A DNA stretch of 64,000 bases, taken from NCBI GenBank assembly GCA_964471825.1, contig CAYYKD010000013.1, forward strand, positions 1 to 64,000. Reading direction: 5' to 3'. Source of the DNA: CAYYKD01 sp964471825 (GTDB taxonomy: Bacteria > Spirochaetota > GWE2-31-10 > CAYYKD01). The position numbers were made by a program, and so were the translations under genes. Below are positions 43,044 through 52,703 of this stretch, piece by piece; positions within the stretch are counted from its first letter, which is position 1; each line of letters begins with the position of its first letter. Under the pieces are notes generated by a model. The model ran no database searches. It worked only from the letters and a program-made list of their open reading frames with translations, and was not told the DNA's origin.

Positions 43044-44005
43044 TCTATATCAGCCCTTTTTTTAAAAAATAAACTTTGTAACAAGAAATCAATCGGTATA
43101 CAGATTAGAAAAAAGATGGCAGATATAGCAAGAATCAGGTTGAATGGTTTGTGAGTTGCCTTAATCGTTGAGGAATATCCGATTTTTTCATTAAGAAATT
43201 CAACATTTAACTCTAATCCTGCAACACCTATATCCGAAGCAAATTTATTAAACTCACCTTCACCCATAAATTCATCTTCCAGGTTGATACTCCATGTATA
43301 ATAAATTATACCTGTATCATCTACTCTTGCCGGTGTAATTGTTAAAGAGTATTTTCCCAGTTCTATTTCCAGTCGGTCTTTAAATTCATATGTATTACCG
43401 TCGATCTGCACTGTAGTTTTAATAAGACCTGTATTATATCCCATCTGATAGAACTTAACATCTTTAATTTTAAGCGGTCTATTTACCTCTACAATTTTTT
43501 GCTCAGAAGTCTGGATATCTGAACCACCCTGGTTATTTGAACCACCCTCATTATAGAGAAGGATTGATCGGACAATCTTGCTTGCTCTCTTTGATTTGTA
43601 TGGGATCACATCGACTCTATCGAGTGTCATAGTATATGAGTTGTGATTGATAAGTCCCAGTTTATTTCTAATCTCATTAATACTAACAGTTTCACCGGAT
43701 TGAATGTTTATAGTATATTCTCGCTGAGTAATAAATGAGATAGTAACAGCTACAAGTAGAAGAATAAACGGGTAATGGGTAAGTATATATGAAAAGTATT
43801 TTCTAAGTGTCATACTTACAAAGAATGGGTATATCAAAACTATGATACTTATTAAAATCCATGGTATTAGGTAGTAAGCTGAACCTGTAAAGTAATAGAC
43901 AAATCTTCTATCTTGAACTGAAATAAAAGAGATCAGACCTGTCATTGTTGCTATAATAGTTAAGATAACAGTTGTCAGTAGTTTAAAAAATCTATATCTA
44001 TTCAA
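43040..44005 (-). CDS. resB: ResB-like cytochrome c biogenesis protein
   Basis: About 321 residues from TTG 44005, which has GGAG five bases upstream; a longer TTG frame from 44062 lacks such a site. Three N-terminal membrane segments, a large periplasmic beta-rich domain (about 110-285), and a C-terminal membrane segment match ResB/Ccs1, though it is shorter than typical ResB. The four-base overlap with ccsA confirms the System II pair. The presumed role is delivering reduced apocytochrome to CcsA. Confidence 0.88.
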   Translation of the reverse strand: MNRYRFFKLLTTVILTIIATMTGLISFISVQDRRFVYYFTGSAYYLIPWILISIIVLIYPFFVSMTLRKYFSYILTHYPFILLLVAVTISFITQREYTINIQSGETVSINEIRNKLGLINHNSYTMTLDRVDVIPYKSKRASKIVRSILLYNEGGSNNQGGSDIQTSEQKIVEVNRPLKIKDVKFYQMGYNTGLIKTTVQIDGNTYEFKDRLEIELGKYSLTITPARVDDTGIIYYTWSINLEDEFMGEGEFNKFASDIGVAGLELNVEFLNEKIGYSSTIKATHKPFNLILAISAIFFLICIPIDFLLQSLFFKKRADIE

Positions 44006-44133
44006 GCGGTCTCCGTTAGGATTAAAAAATTTATAAATTAAATATAATAAAGTAAAATACAATAAAATAAACTGTCTGACAGAAAGTTATACAGAAAGTT
44101 ATATTGTTATAAATTAACTATCGATGTGATTAC

Positions 44134-44931
44134 TTAATCAACCTGCATGCCAAGTTTAGTCAATGTTTTTTTTGCAGCTCTTGCTACACCGTAATCATTG
44201 CTCTTCGTCGCTGTCTTAAGTGCCTCAATACCTTGTGGTGTCTGAAGAACTCCAAGTGCCTTTGCAGCTGTTTCCTGCACAAAGTTATCTTCATCAGAAT
44301 TGAGCGTTTTAATTAGTGCATCTACAACAACCGTGCTTCCAATTTTTGACATTGATCTTATTACGACTTCTCTAACATAACTATCATCATCATCAAGAAG
44401 TGGAATCAATGCCTTAGCAGCTTTTCCATCACCGATCCGTCCAAGAGTTCTTGCTACACTCTCTCTAACATAGGCATCTTCATCATTGATTGCAGTTATT
44501 AATGCTTCCTCACATTGCTTAGTACCAATTTTACCAAGAGAATTTGCCGCTGCCTCTCTAACATATCTGTCAACATCATTGAGAGCTATAATTAATGGTT
44601 CAACAGACTCGGGAGCCTTAATATTGCCGAGTGCTCTTGCAGATTCTTCTCTTACATAACAATCCTCATCTGTAGATAATAAATTGATGAGGTTACTTAC
44701 AGCTTTCGGATCTCCCACTGCACCTAAGAATCTCGCAGCTTCCTCTCTAATAAAAGACTTTTCGCTTTTAAGGACCTCAATAAGCGGGTCAACAGCCTCA
44801 TTTCCAATGTCAATGAGTGCATTTGCAATATCCTTAAAAAACCTGTCACCTGATTGGAAAACCTCAATCAGACCAGCTACATTCTTTTCTTTTTTAAATG
44901 TTTCAATATCAGCAAACTTAATTTCCCGCAT
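44134..44931 (-). CDS. HEAT-repeat (PBS-lyase-type) protein
   Basis: About 265 residues composed of roughly eight 31-residue HEAT repeats (pattern DEDxYVREExARALGxIGxxxAVxPLIxxL). ATG 44931 is chosen for its GAGGAG ribosome site rather than 44958. No lyase-specific residues are apparent, so it is a soluble protein-interaction scaffold. Such proteins are common in spirochaetes. The partner is unknown. Confidence 0.9.
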   Translation of the reverse strand: MREIKFADIETFKKEKNVAGLIEVFQSGDRFFKDIANALIDIGNEAVDPLIEVLKSEKSFIREEAARFLGAVGDPKAVSNLINLLSTDEDCYVREESARALGNIKAPESVEPLIIALNDVDRYVREAAANSLGKIGTKQCEEALITAINDEDAYVRESVARTLGRIGDGKAAKALIPLLDDDDSYVREVVIRSMSKIGSTVVVDALIKTLNSDEDNFVQETAAKALGVLQTPQGIEALKTATKSNDYGVARAAKKTLTKLGMQVD

Positions 44932-45152
44932 ACCTATCTCCTCAAATCTGAAAATCATTTATAATCAAATTATATCTTGTTAAAAAATGAATGTCAAGCA
45001 TATATAGAATTATTTTATTAACAAATTAAATATTTTATTATCTTTCATGCGACACTGCTATTATTAACAAAAAAAGTGTCAGTTTGATGAACCCATTCGT
45101 TATAAATTTACTTAGAGGTTGGAATATACTTAAGGAAGACTTCTACTAAAGC

Positions 45153-46961
45153 TCAGCATTTGTCAACATTAATAACAAATAACATATGCCTTGCTCTGGT
45201 AACACCTACATAGAGAAGATCGTCAGTTATTGCAACCTTGCCTTTTTGAAGGACAAGGATCACAACCTTTGCTTCAAGACCTTTATACTCTCCGATGGTT
45301 CTAAACCGGATACTGTTTTTTCTTAAACCTTCACCTGACTTAACCAGCTTAAACCCTGCAACCTCCTCAATATCACTAAAGATTGAGTTTGCGTAGCTTC
45401 TATTTGACAGGACCACGACATCCTCATTTTTCAGTCGCTGTTTCTGTATCAGTTCTCTTAGAATTATTGCAACCTGTTCAGCAGCTTTATCTCCATTGTT
45501 AAATGAATACTCTTCCGGTTCAAGACCGTCAATATCAAGTGATTCTGAGATATTCTCCTTGCCTGTGATCGACAAAGCGTACCTGTGAATATTTTTTGTA
45601 TTACGGAGATTGGTTTTTAGTGTAAACACATGATCCTTGATTTCACTTGTCGAGATCAATTCTACAACCGGTAAGCTACTCTCTTTACGGAAAATATTCT
45701 GATTGTCATCGTAGAAAACATAGACAATCCGCGATTTGAGTGATTTGAAAACAGGCGTAAGGCAGTCGCACCATTCTTTAGAAAAATCCTGCCCCTCATC
45801 AATAATTAGTGCGTCGTATTTATCAATGCCCGACTCATTCATCTCAAAGACAAACTGAAGTGTCAAGGGTATATTTATATTGTAGAGTTCGTCTGTATTT
45901 TTGGTAAGCATCATATCAAGAATCTCACCGATAATCCCAAGTTTAGGTTTAAAACGGTTTATTACCTCTTTGTAGGAATCTACATAACGGTCTATTGTGT
46001 ATGTAAGCCTTGTTATTGTGAAGTTGTCAACATCTTTTTTATCGGCATATAGCTCAGGGATAAACTCTTTATAGAATATAGCGGAGATATTTTTATCCTC
46101 TAGGGCGGCATTAATCATGTTATATATAATATCGAGAGCAAAGCTGTGAAATGTGGAAATGTTGACATTCTGACAATCATGAAGTTGTTCGGACACAAAA
46201 GCAGATATGTGTTTATTAAAAAGTAAAAATAGAACCGACTTGCCGGCATCATTTAACCTCCGGGCCTTCTTGATTGCTATGAAGGTTTTACCTGATCCCG
46301 CTGCTCCTTTGAAACCGATCCGTTTCTTGTCATCAAAGAGATCGATTAGATAGTCCTGGAAAATATTGATTTTGTTAAGCTCATTTTCTTGTTCTACAAT
46401 AATCCTGAACAATGCCATCTCAGTTTTGATCTCACTTGACACCATCTCTGTAAACTTTTTTATATCATCAAGATTTGGTGTAACGAAGTATTTAGCAGCT
46501 GCATTCTTGAATAATGTATCAAAAAAAAATTGCGGCTCACTAAGTTTAGTGCAGTCCATAACCCGCTCATGAGAGTAGTTGATATCAGGAAAACAGACAG
46601 CATAGTCAAAAACTCCTGTATATTTGCTGTTAAATTTTCTATCAAAAAGTTTATTTAAGGAGTGCATAGACTCACTTGCCTGCTTATATGGGTCCTTGAT
46701 TTTATGGATTGCCCCATTGCGATCTGTCGAATACCAAATCTGTCTATTTTCCTCAATCGCACCGCCTTTTACCTCAAGCGTAATATATCCGTATGCTCTG
46801 TGAATTATTATAAAGTCACACTCTGATTCTTTATTACCGTTAAATCTGTAGGAGTGAACTACAGTATAGTTGTTATCAAGTGTCTTGAGTATTTCAAAAA
46901 GCTTCCGCTCGGATGACGGGGCATCGCTGCCTGTTAGTGTTTCAGGTATCATTGTTGGCAT
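45153..46961 (-). CDS. NERD-domain UvrD/Rep-like helicase
   Basis: A 602-residue protein. The N-terminal nuclease-related domain (about 15-130) has ECDFIIIHRAYGYITLEVKGG with the E-D-ExK nuclease-like residues. The superfamily 1 helicase core follows with Walker A GAAGSGKT (219-226), Walker B DALIIDEGQDF and motif VI YVGVTRARHMLFV. It probably acts in DNA repair or defence-like DNA processing. It is monocistronic, with long spacers on both sides. Confidence 0.9.
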   Translation of the reverse strand: MPTMIPETLTGSDAPSSERKLFEILKTLDNNYTVVHSYRFNGNKESECDFIIIHRAYGYITLEVKGGAIEENRQIWYSTDRNGAIHKIKDPYKQASESMHSLNKLFDRKFNSKYTGVFDYAVCFPDINYSHERVMDCTKLSEPQFFFDTLFKNAAAKYFVTPNLDDIKKFTEMVSSEIKTEMALFRIIVEQENELNKINIFQDYLIDLFDDKKRIGFKGAAGSGKTFIAIKKARRLNDAGKSVLFLLFNKHISAFVSEQLHDCQNVNISTFHSFALDIIYNMINAALEDKNISAIFYKEFIPELYADKKDVDNFTITRLTYTIDRYVDSYKEVINRFKPKLGIIGEILDMMLTKNTDELYNINIPLTLQFVFEMNESGIDKYDALIIDEGQDFSKEWCDCLTPVFKSLKSRIVYVFYDDNQNIFRKESSLPVVELISTSEIKDHVFTLKTNLRNTKNIHRYALSITGKENISESLDIDGLEPEEYSFNNGDKAAEQVAIILRELIQKQRLKNEDVVVLSNRSYANSIFSDIEEVAGFKLVKSGEGLRKNSIRFRTIGEYKGLEAKVVILVLQKGKVAITDDLLYVGVTRARHMLFVINVDKC

Positions 46962-47136
46962 AGTTATATTCCTTATAATGTTATTAAAAAAAGTAATTTA
47001 AATAATGTTATTAAAAATGTTAATGTTGTCAGGTTAGTTAAATATATACCTACAAAAACTTGATTTGTCAATGTTCTTAGTTGTATTTTCAGAAATTCCC
47101 CTTTTTTTATAAAAGTGGACAAAAAGTCAAAAGAAT

Positions 47137-47235
47137 GGGGCTGTCCATTAAGTCGAGAAATTTTTATTTGTACCGGTTAATTGCCGGCGTAAAACGAGTA
47201 AAAATCGTTTATAAACCGACTTAGTGGACAGCCCC
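47137..47235. mobile_element. MITE-like element with GGGGCTGTCCA ends
   Basis: Ends GGGGCTGTCCATTAAGTCG (47137-47155) and CGACTTAGTGGACAGCCCC (47217-47235) are inverted repeats with 18 of 19 identities around a 61-base core without coding potential. GGGGCTGTCC-type ends are common on insertion sequences, so this is probably a non-autonomous derivative. No transposase is nearby. Confidence 0.65.
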
Positions 47236-47287
47236 CCTCCTTTTTGATACCACCCCCCGCCGTTTATACACAGGATGTGTTGTATGC

Positions 47288-47379
47288 CGTCGTGTTCACG
47301 ACGAACAAAAGCCGGCGCTTGCTGTTGCACATCGTGTGCAAAGGCAAAAACATTCCAAAACCTCGTCCATGAGGTTTTG
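47288..47379. repeat. Three consecutive palindromes
   Basis: CGTCGTG/CACGACG (47288-47303), TTGCACA/TGTGCAA (47325-47341) and CAAAACCTC/GAGGTTTTG (47356-47379) are perfect inverted repeats one after another. The last has a further imperfect extension (CATT...AATG). Confidence 0.85.
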
Positions 47380-47419
47380 AATGTATGAAGAAGATGTGAT
47401 TATTTATGCCTTAGAAAAC

Positions 47420-47452
47420 ATATTGAGAAAATATTGAGAAAATATTGAGAAA
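47420..47452. repeat. 11-bp tandem repeat, three copies
   Basis: ATATTGAGAAA three times without mismatch in the radA upstream spacer. Confidence 0.95.
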
Positions 47453-47498
47453 ATATATAAAGGAGAATCCGAAAAATTTGTGTTGTACAATAATTGTA

Positions 47499-47552
47499 TT
47501 TTATAGTATCTTATTTTATAGTATGGTTTTTTATAGTATTATTTTTTTATAG
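47499..47552. promoter_or_regulatory. 15-bp phased AT-rich repeat upstream of radA
   Basis: TTTTATAGTAT begins at 47499, 47514 and 47529 (exact 15-base period), with a degenerate fourth copy at 47545. Each contains a TATAGTAT block resembling a -10 element. The array ends about 35 bases before the radA start. It may be a set of stacked promoters or a regulator-binding array. Confidence 0.6.
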
Positions 47553-47585
47553 GTTTCAAGTTAATAGTGAGGTGTATATAACAGA

Positions 47586-48932
47586 ATGAAGATAGAGGCG
47601 AGATTTGTATGTAAGGAATGCGGGTATATATCACAGTCATGGATAGGGAAGTGTCCTGAGTGTCAGACATGGAATTCCTTTATAAAAGAGTTATTGGAAT
47701 CTCCCGTAAAGAATAAAAAATCAATTGATGAAAAGATCATTAAGATAACTGATATAGATGAGAATGATAACTGTGCAGAAAAGACCGGTGAGGAGTTGTT
47801 AAATTCATTTTTTGGTGATGGGATAGTCTCCGGTTCTGTTACCCTGCTGGGCGGTGAACCGGGAATTGGCAAGTCAACATTTTTGCTGTTTCTAACAAAG
47901 TCAATCCCGTCAGCTAAAAAAATATATTACTTCTCCGGTGAAGAGTCAACGGGTCAGATAAAAAAGAGGGCGGATAGAACAGGTGCAAATATACCCAATC
48001 TATTTATATCAAACATATCAAATATTGAATCAATAATTAAAAAATGTGACGAAGATAAACCGGATTTCTTATTTATAGATTCAATTCAGACTGTACATTC
48101 TAAGGATGTTGACTCAGGCCCCGGTTCTATATCGCAGATAAAGTATTGTGCATCTGAACTGATACACTACTCCAAGAAGTCGGGCGTTCCAGTCTTTATG
48201 GTAGGTCATATAACAAAGTCAGGAGACATAGCAGGACCTAAGATTCTAGAACACATGGTAGATACGGTAGTCTATTTTCAGACAGATATTCAGCCGCAAT
48301 ATAGAATGATTAGATCAATCAAGAATAGATTTGGCAGCGTTAATGAGATCCTTCTGTTTGAGATGAACAATGAAGGTCTTGTATTATTGGAAAACTCATC
48401 TGTATTTTTTCTGAATAGAGAGGATAATACTGTTGTTGATGGACGAGCTCGAACAATAATCCTTGAGGGGCGTTCACCTATCATATCGTTGGTAGAAGCA
48501 CTTGTTGTTCCCTCTGTCTATGCAAGTCCCAGGGTTGTTTCAGAGGGGGTTGATACAGCAAAGGTTAGCCGGATATGTGCTATATTAACAAAGAATTTCA
48601 ATGAGAATATCAATAACTATGATATCTACCTAAATATCTCAGGCGGACTAAAGACCAGAGATGTCGGTTTGGACTTTGCTGTAGCTGTAAGCATCTACTC
48701 CTCTAAACACAAAAAGCCGGTTGATAATAAGACAGCCTTTATTGGTGAACTCTCATTGTCAGGGCAAATTAGAAGTGTATCAGGAATAGAGATAAGAGTT
48801 AAGGAGCTTGTTAAGTGCGGATTCTTAAAAATCTATCTGCCCTCCGCTGTATCGGGTAAAATCAAAAATATACAGGCAGAATTATTATTTGTTGATGATA
48901 TCAATGAGGGGTTTAGTAAAATATTTAAATGA
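47586..48932 (+). CDS. radA: DNA repair protein RadA
   Basis: A 448-residue protein of standard length. The N-terminal C4 zinc finger has Cys9, Cys12, Cys23 and Cys26; Walker A GGEPGIGKST (89-98); the RadA-specific KNRFG motif (246-250); and a C-terminal Lon-protease-like domain (ISGGLKTRDVGLDFAVAVSI). It is a branch-migration helicase that aids RecA recombination. Its stop overlaps the start of the next gene by four bases, so an unrelated exported protein is co-translated. Confidence 0.97.
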   Translation: MKIEARFVCKECGYISQSWIGKCPECQTWNSFIKELLESPVKNKKSIDEKIIKITDIDENDNCAEKTGEELLNSFFGDGIVSGSVTLLGGEPGIGKSTFLLFLTKSIPSAKKIYYFSGEESTGQIKKRADRTGANIPNLFISNISNIESIIKKCDEDKPDFLFIDSIQTVHSKDVDSGPGSISQIKYCASELIHYSKKSGVPVFMVGHITKSGDIAGPKILEHMVDTVVYFQTDIQPQYRMIRSIKNRFGSVNEILLFEMNNEGLVLLENSSVFFLNREDNTVVDGRARTIILEGRSPIISLVEALVVPSVYASPRVVSEGVDTAKVSRICAILTKNFNENINNYDIYLNISGGLKTRDVGLDFAVAVSIYSSKHKKPVDNKTAFIGELSLSGQIRSVSGIEIRVKELVKCGFLKIYLPSAVSGKIKNIQAELLFVDDINEGFSKIFK

Positions 48933-49921
48933 TGAAAAAGTTAATATATCTGTCTCTTCTATTAAGTCTATCTGCTCACATAAATATTTTTGCTCAACAA
49001 AAGGTCGTAATAGGTTTATCACAGACATATCAGAAATCAGTAAATACTTATACTATGTTTATTGCCAATAATTTTATCTTTGAGGTTATTTCTCTATATA
49101 ATCCGGATAGTAACTTTACTTTTGAAACAATATTTGAGGATGTAGAACTTGATTTTGACACCTATAAGAACAACATCTATGAGAAGTCCATCTCACAGGG
49201 CATGGATTATATATTAACAAGTCATTGTTATTCATCTAAGAACTATCTTTTTTTGAAATTGACACTTGTTAATCCCAGAACACGGGAAATTATTTATCAG
49301 AAGGTATATATAGTAGAAACGAGTTATAATATATATAGAGAAATGGATCTGATTACCAGGGAAACGCTATCAAAAATTTCAAACCTCAGTCTTAAGAAGA
49401 CTAAGCCGCTCTTATTTGTACAGAAGAAAACGACAGAGACCTTTGATTTTGAGCAGGAATTTAAGAGTAAGCATGAGTTATTTTTTCAGTGGGGCGGCTT
49501 GAAGGTGCATCCTGAGATGATGTCATTTGTCTCATTATTTTCGGGGTATTGTTTTAATCCATATGAATTTCTTGGTCTAGAGGTTGGAATGAGTTTTGCC
49601 GGCGGCTATAGAACAAGGGGATTTTCATTTGACAGGTTTGGGATGGATACATTTATCATAGGAATTAATCATGGATTTCATATCCTGATACCGGGAACCT
49701 ATGAACCGTCAATAGGGATAAGGGCAGAATTCTCATATATCATAGGAGAAAAGTTTTATTTTTCATTGCCTATTGATGTTGGGATTAAGATATATGTTAC
49801 AAACAAAAATATTATTAGGGTAAATGCGGTTATTCAATTTACAAGACTGGATATAGCAAATGTATCGTGGGATCAAAGTACAACGCTGGGAATAATGGTG
49901 GGTTATGCAAGGAAGATCTAG
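48929..49921 (+). CDS. Exported TolB-N-like/outer-membrane protein, first of a pair
   Basis: A 330-residue protein with a signal peptide (MMKKLIYLSLLLSLSAHINIFAQ). The N-terminal half resembles the periplasmic alpha/beta domains that begin many spirochaete envelope proteins (VVIGLSQTY..., GMDYILTSHCYSSKNYLFLKLTLVNPRTREIIY). The C-terminal half has alternating beta strands (GGLKVHPEMMSFVSLFSGY ... LEVGMSFAGG) suggesting a small beta-barrel. Coupled to radA upstream by ATGA and to the next gene by a 17-base overlap. Function is unknown. Confidence 0.75.
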   Translation: MMKKLIYLSLLLSLSAHINIFAQQKVVIGLSQTYQKSVNTYTMFIANNFIFEVISLYNPDSNFTFETIFEDVELDFDTYKNNIYEKSISQGMDYILTSHCYSSKNYLFLKLTLVNPRTREIIYQKVYIVETSYNIYREMDLITRETLSKISNLSLKKTKPLLFVQKKTTETFDFEQEFKSKHELFFQWGGLKVHPEMMSFVSLFSGYCFNPYEFLGLEVGMSFAGGYRTRGFSFDRFGMDTFIIGINHGFHILIPGTYEPSIGIRAEFSYIIGEKFYFSLPIDVGIKIYVTNKNIIRVNAVIQFTRLDIANVSWDQSTTLGIMVGYARKI

Positions 49922-51014
49922 TTTTCGGTATTTATTTATATTCATACTTCTAGGAATTACTCTATCAACACCAATCTTTGCCTCTAATAATGATAATAAA
50001 GCAAAAATTAAGAACCTGTCATTCTACAAAGTGTTAGCGTCAAAGAGAAACCCCAATATTAGTGAGTATTTTTTTAATATTGCAGAGGCACACCTCTCAT
50101 CACTTGATGGGGTTAAACTCTATACCTACAATAAAACCGATATTGACTCAGACAAGAGAAAAGATGTTATTAGTTACTTTATCAGAAATGGGATGGATTA
50201 TTTTTTTTTAATTGAGTCTAGGGATAATACAGATGACTTAGAACTTGGGGTTGAATTAATATCAAGTGATGCTCGGGTGATTTATAAATCTAGTTACAAC
50301 ATATCAACTAAGGATGTTGATATGTCACCGACTGATGAGAAAATGAGGTCTGGATGGCTTAGCCTGTTTGATCAGGCCTTTCATCTGGCCGATGATACAG
50401 GAGCTAAGAATATTCATCTATTAAGAACGATCTCACTAAAACCTCAGGCTCGGGATTTTCCAATAATAAATATTAATGTTAATCTCATATCAGCAAAGAT
50501 ATTCTTTGATGAGCGGATTAACTCTAAGGTTTTCTCTGCATTTCCGATATCGGCAAGGGTTACCTTTTTTCCGTTGAAATATTTCGAATCAGGATTGTTT
50601 GTATCATTTAATTTTGATAACATAATTTACAAGTACTATGACCTATCAACTAGAAAGACGCTTTCATATAATAACAATGTCAGTATTAATTATGGATTTT
50701 TTTTTGGAGTAGCCTATCATAGTGACAGATACTACTTCGCAACAGGTGTTCGTTTTAATAATATATTCTATCATCTTCCTGAGACCTCATCATTAAGAAA
50801 GACCAATGACTACAGAAGTTACTGGCTACCTCAGTTCGGGATCTATCAGAGAGTGGAGTTTCGTCTATTTAAATTTATCAACTATTCGATCTCTGTTAAT
50901 ATTAGAACTATACCACTCTTCTATAAAGAGGGTAATCTTTTCTACTCAAAACCGTTTAGCTATGATTTTGTTGTCGTGGAGTTTGTCTTGTTCGGAATTT
51001 CAATGTTTTTTTAG
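49905..51014 (+). CDS. Exported outer-membrane-like protein, second of a pair
   Basis: A 369-residue protein with an N-terminal signal (FRYLFIFILLGITLSTPIFAS) and the same plan as its neighbour: an alpha/beta N-terminal part (LSSLDGVKLYTYNKTD ... GMDYFFLIESRDN) and a C-terminal region of alternating beta strands ending in aromatic VEFVLFGISMFF, as in outer-membrane beta-barrels. GGTGGG precedes the ATG. The two are tandem paralogues or a heteromeric pair. Confidence 0.75.
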   Translation: MQGRSSFRYLFIFILLGITLSTPIFASNNDNKAKIKNLSFYKVLASKRNPNISEYFFNIAEAHLSSLDGVKLYTYNKTDIDSDKRKDVISYFIRNGMDYFFLIESRDNTDDLELGVELISSDARVIYKSSYNISTKDVDMSPTDEKMRSGWLSLFDQAFHLADDTGAKNIHLLRTISLKPQARDFPIININVNLISAKIFFDERINSKVFSAFPISARVTFFPLKYFESGLFVSFNFDNIIYKYYDLSTRKTLSYNNNVSINYGFFFGVAYHSDRYYFATGVRFNNIFYHLPETSSLRKTNDYRSYWLPQFGIYQRVEFRLFKFINYSISVNIRTIPLFYKEGNLFYSKPFSYDFVVVEFVLFGISMFF

Positions 51015-51051
51015 GGCTTGCTTAAAAATGTTCATTTTTCAGTTAGAACCT

Positions 51052-52680
51052 CTATATAACAATCTTTACACCTCTGATATCAGGGTCTGTTGCTTTTACC
51101 TTTGTTGTGAACTCATTATAACCCGGGTTGCCCTCTATCATTTCAAATGTCTCAGGTGATACTTTTTCAAGAAGATTCTTTGAGATTGCGGTTTCGGATT
51201 TACCTGCAAGCGTGCAGAATCGAGAGGCAAGGTTGACTGTTGATCCAATAAGTGTATAATCGAGTCTGGAGTATTGGCCAATATCACCAAGAATAACTTT
51301 TCCATAGCACAGGCCGATTCCTACAGGTAGCATATTCTCGCTCCGTATCATCTCATGGATGTTTATTGAGCAGAGTACGGCATCATTCAATCTATCCTCC
51401 GTAAAGTAGGCAAGGATTCCATCACCAAGGATCTTATTGACTCTACCGCCATACCAGGTTATGACATTAACAATTGCCTCCAGTTCCTTATTTAACATGG
51501 AGACTATCTCATCTGCGATCTTTCCCTGACACCATTGGGTAAATTCTCGTATATCAATAAATACTACAGTTGCATTTATATCAACCGCCTGAAGTCTTCT
51601 TAGTACCATAGTATCAATATTTTCTATCTCTCCCTGTTCCATCCTGTATTGACTCGTTAAGAATCTTCTGCGCATCATGTCCACAAGCCCTGAGCTTGTC
51701 ATATAGTCTTTCTGTGATGAGATTATCTCCCGGCCATAGGTCAGCGGGTTTTTAACAGAGAGCTGTGTTGAGGTTGTAGATATATTCTCAATAAGGAGTG
51801 CGACTGTTGCGGGACTCTGTTTCATTGCAATCTCTAGAAGTTTATTGATATCCGTCTCAGTTACCTCAAGATCCAGCCATTCTTTGAACCATGCATGAGC
51901 CTCTTTTACTATATACTCAAGATCATCGCTATTTGGCAGATCATTTAACTCATCTATCATTTTACCCGGTGTAATTTCAGGTAGAATATCTATCATTTTT
52001 TTTACAAGAGGCCCATCGATAATGCAGCCGTGTTGCGGAAGGATTCTATCGATCGACATAGTGCTTAGTCGTTTATATAGAAAATCAAGCTCCCGTTTAC
52101 CAGCTATATAGTTCTCTAGAAATCTCTTTGCAGGCTCCGTATATGTTTCATCGGCATATAACTGCCAATCCTTTGAGAAACAACCGAAGGCGTCAGATGA
52201 AAACAGTGATTTTGTATTCTCATCATAGGACATCATGCTCCCTGCAAAATGAACATAGGGTGTGTGAATAAACCTTATCCTTCTGCCACTTTTTAGGACA
52301 AGTGTGTCATTATCACCGACCGGCATAACCGGTTTGCGTATCCCGTAGTATGGTAGAAATAGTGCAGTTCGTGGATGGGCTATTATTACTACATCCGGGG
52401 AGCAAAAATTTTCGATAAAGGGTAGCAGTCCGCAGAGATCTGGATCCTGATGATGAACAACCAGATATTTTATCCGTACAATGTCAGTCAATTTTTGAAT
52501 CTTGTTTAGGATAATATCCCTAAATATCAGGTGACCCGGTCCGGGATCAAATAGGATTGATTCATCACCATTGATTAATAGGTATGGGTTATTTGAGAAA
52601 CCTGTCTCTTCATCTGAGAAACCAAGCCACCAAATGTCCTTTGCAATCTCATGTGGTACTCTATCATTTAATTCTTTCAT
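51052..52680 (-). CDS. ODP-type diiron metallo-beta-lactamase sensor fused to class III nucleotide cyclase
   Basis: A 542-residue two-domain protein. The N-terminal flavodiiron-type MBL domain has metal ligands His77, Asp79, Asp81 (HHQDPD), His144, Asp163 and His217 (PQHG), as in oxygen-binding diiron proteins. A helical linker (about 225-350) leads to a class III cyclase domain (about 370-535) with metal Asp in VFIDIREFT, KILGDGILAYF and DYTLIGSTVNLASRF. The Lys and Asp at the purine-recognition positions favour ATP. It is therefore a likely oxygen- or redox-controlled cAMP synthase. It begins 23 bases after the tonB-like gene and is probably in that operon. Confidence 0.88.
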   Translation of the reverse strand: MKELNDRVPHEIAKDIWWLGFSDEETGFSNNPYLLINGDESILFDPGPGHLIFRDIILNKIQKLTDIVRIKYLVVHHQDPDLCGLLPFIENFCSPDVVIIAHPRTALFLPYYGIRKPVMPVGDNDTLVLKSGRRIRFIHTPYVHFAGSMMSYDENTKSLFSSDAFGCFSKDWQLYADETYTEPAKRFLENYIAGKRELDFLYKRLSTMSIDRILPQHGCIIDGPLVKKMIDILPEITPGKMIDELNDLPNSDDLEYIVKEAHAWFKEWLDLEVTETDINKLLEIAMKQSPATVALLIENISTTSTQLSVKNPLTYGREIISSQKDYMTSSGLVDMMRRRFLTSQYRMEQGEIENIDTMVLRRLQAVDINATVVFIDIREFTQWCQGKIADEIVSMLNKELEAIVNVITWYGGRVNKILGDGILAYFTEDRLNDAVLCSINIHEMIRSENMLPVGIGLCYGKVILGDIGQYSRLDYTLIGSTVNLASRFCTLAGKSETAISKNLLEKVSPETFEMIEGNPGYNEFTTKVKATDPDIRGVKIVI

Positions 52681-52703
52681 TGTTTAGTCCGCATATATTA
52701 AAA

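Larger units (their letters stand above)
46962..47585. other. Palindrome-rich 620-bp spacer upstream of radA
   Basis: No gene is visible. It holds, in order, a MITE-like element with 19-bp inverted ends (47137-47235), three consecutive perfect palindromes (47288-47303, 47325-47341, 47356-47379), three tandem copies of ATATTGAGAAA (47420-47452), and a phased TTTTATAGTAT array just before radA. Confidence 0.8.

Noticed and set aside
47148..47330. 60-codon minus-strand frame upstream of radA
   Set aside because: It runs through the MITE-like element and palindromes, so it is a by-product of repeated DNA.
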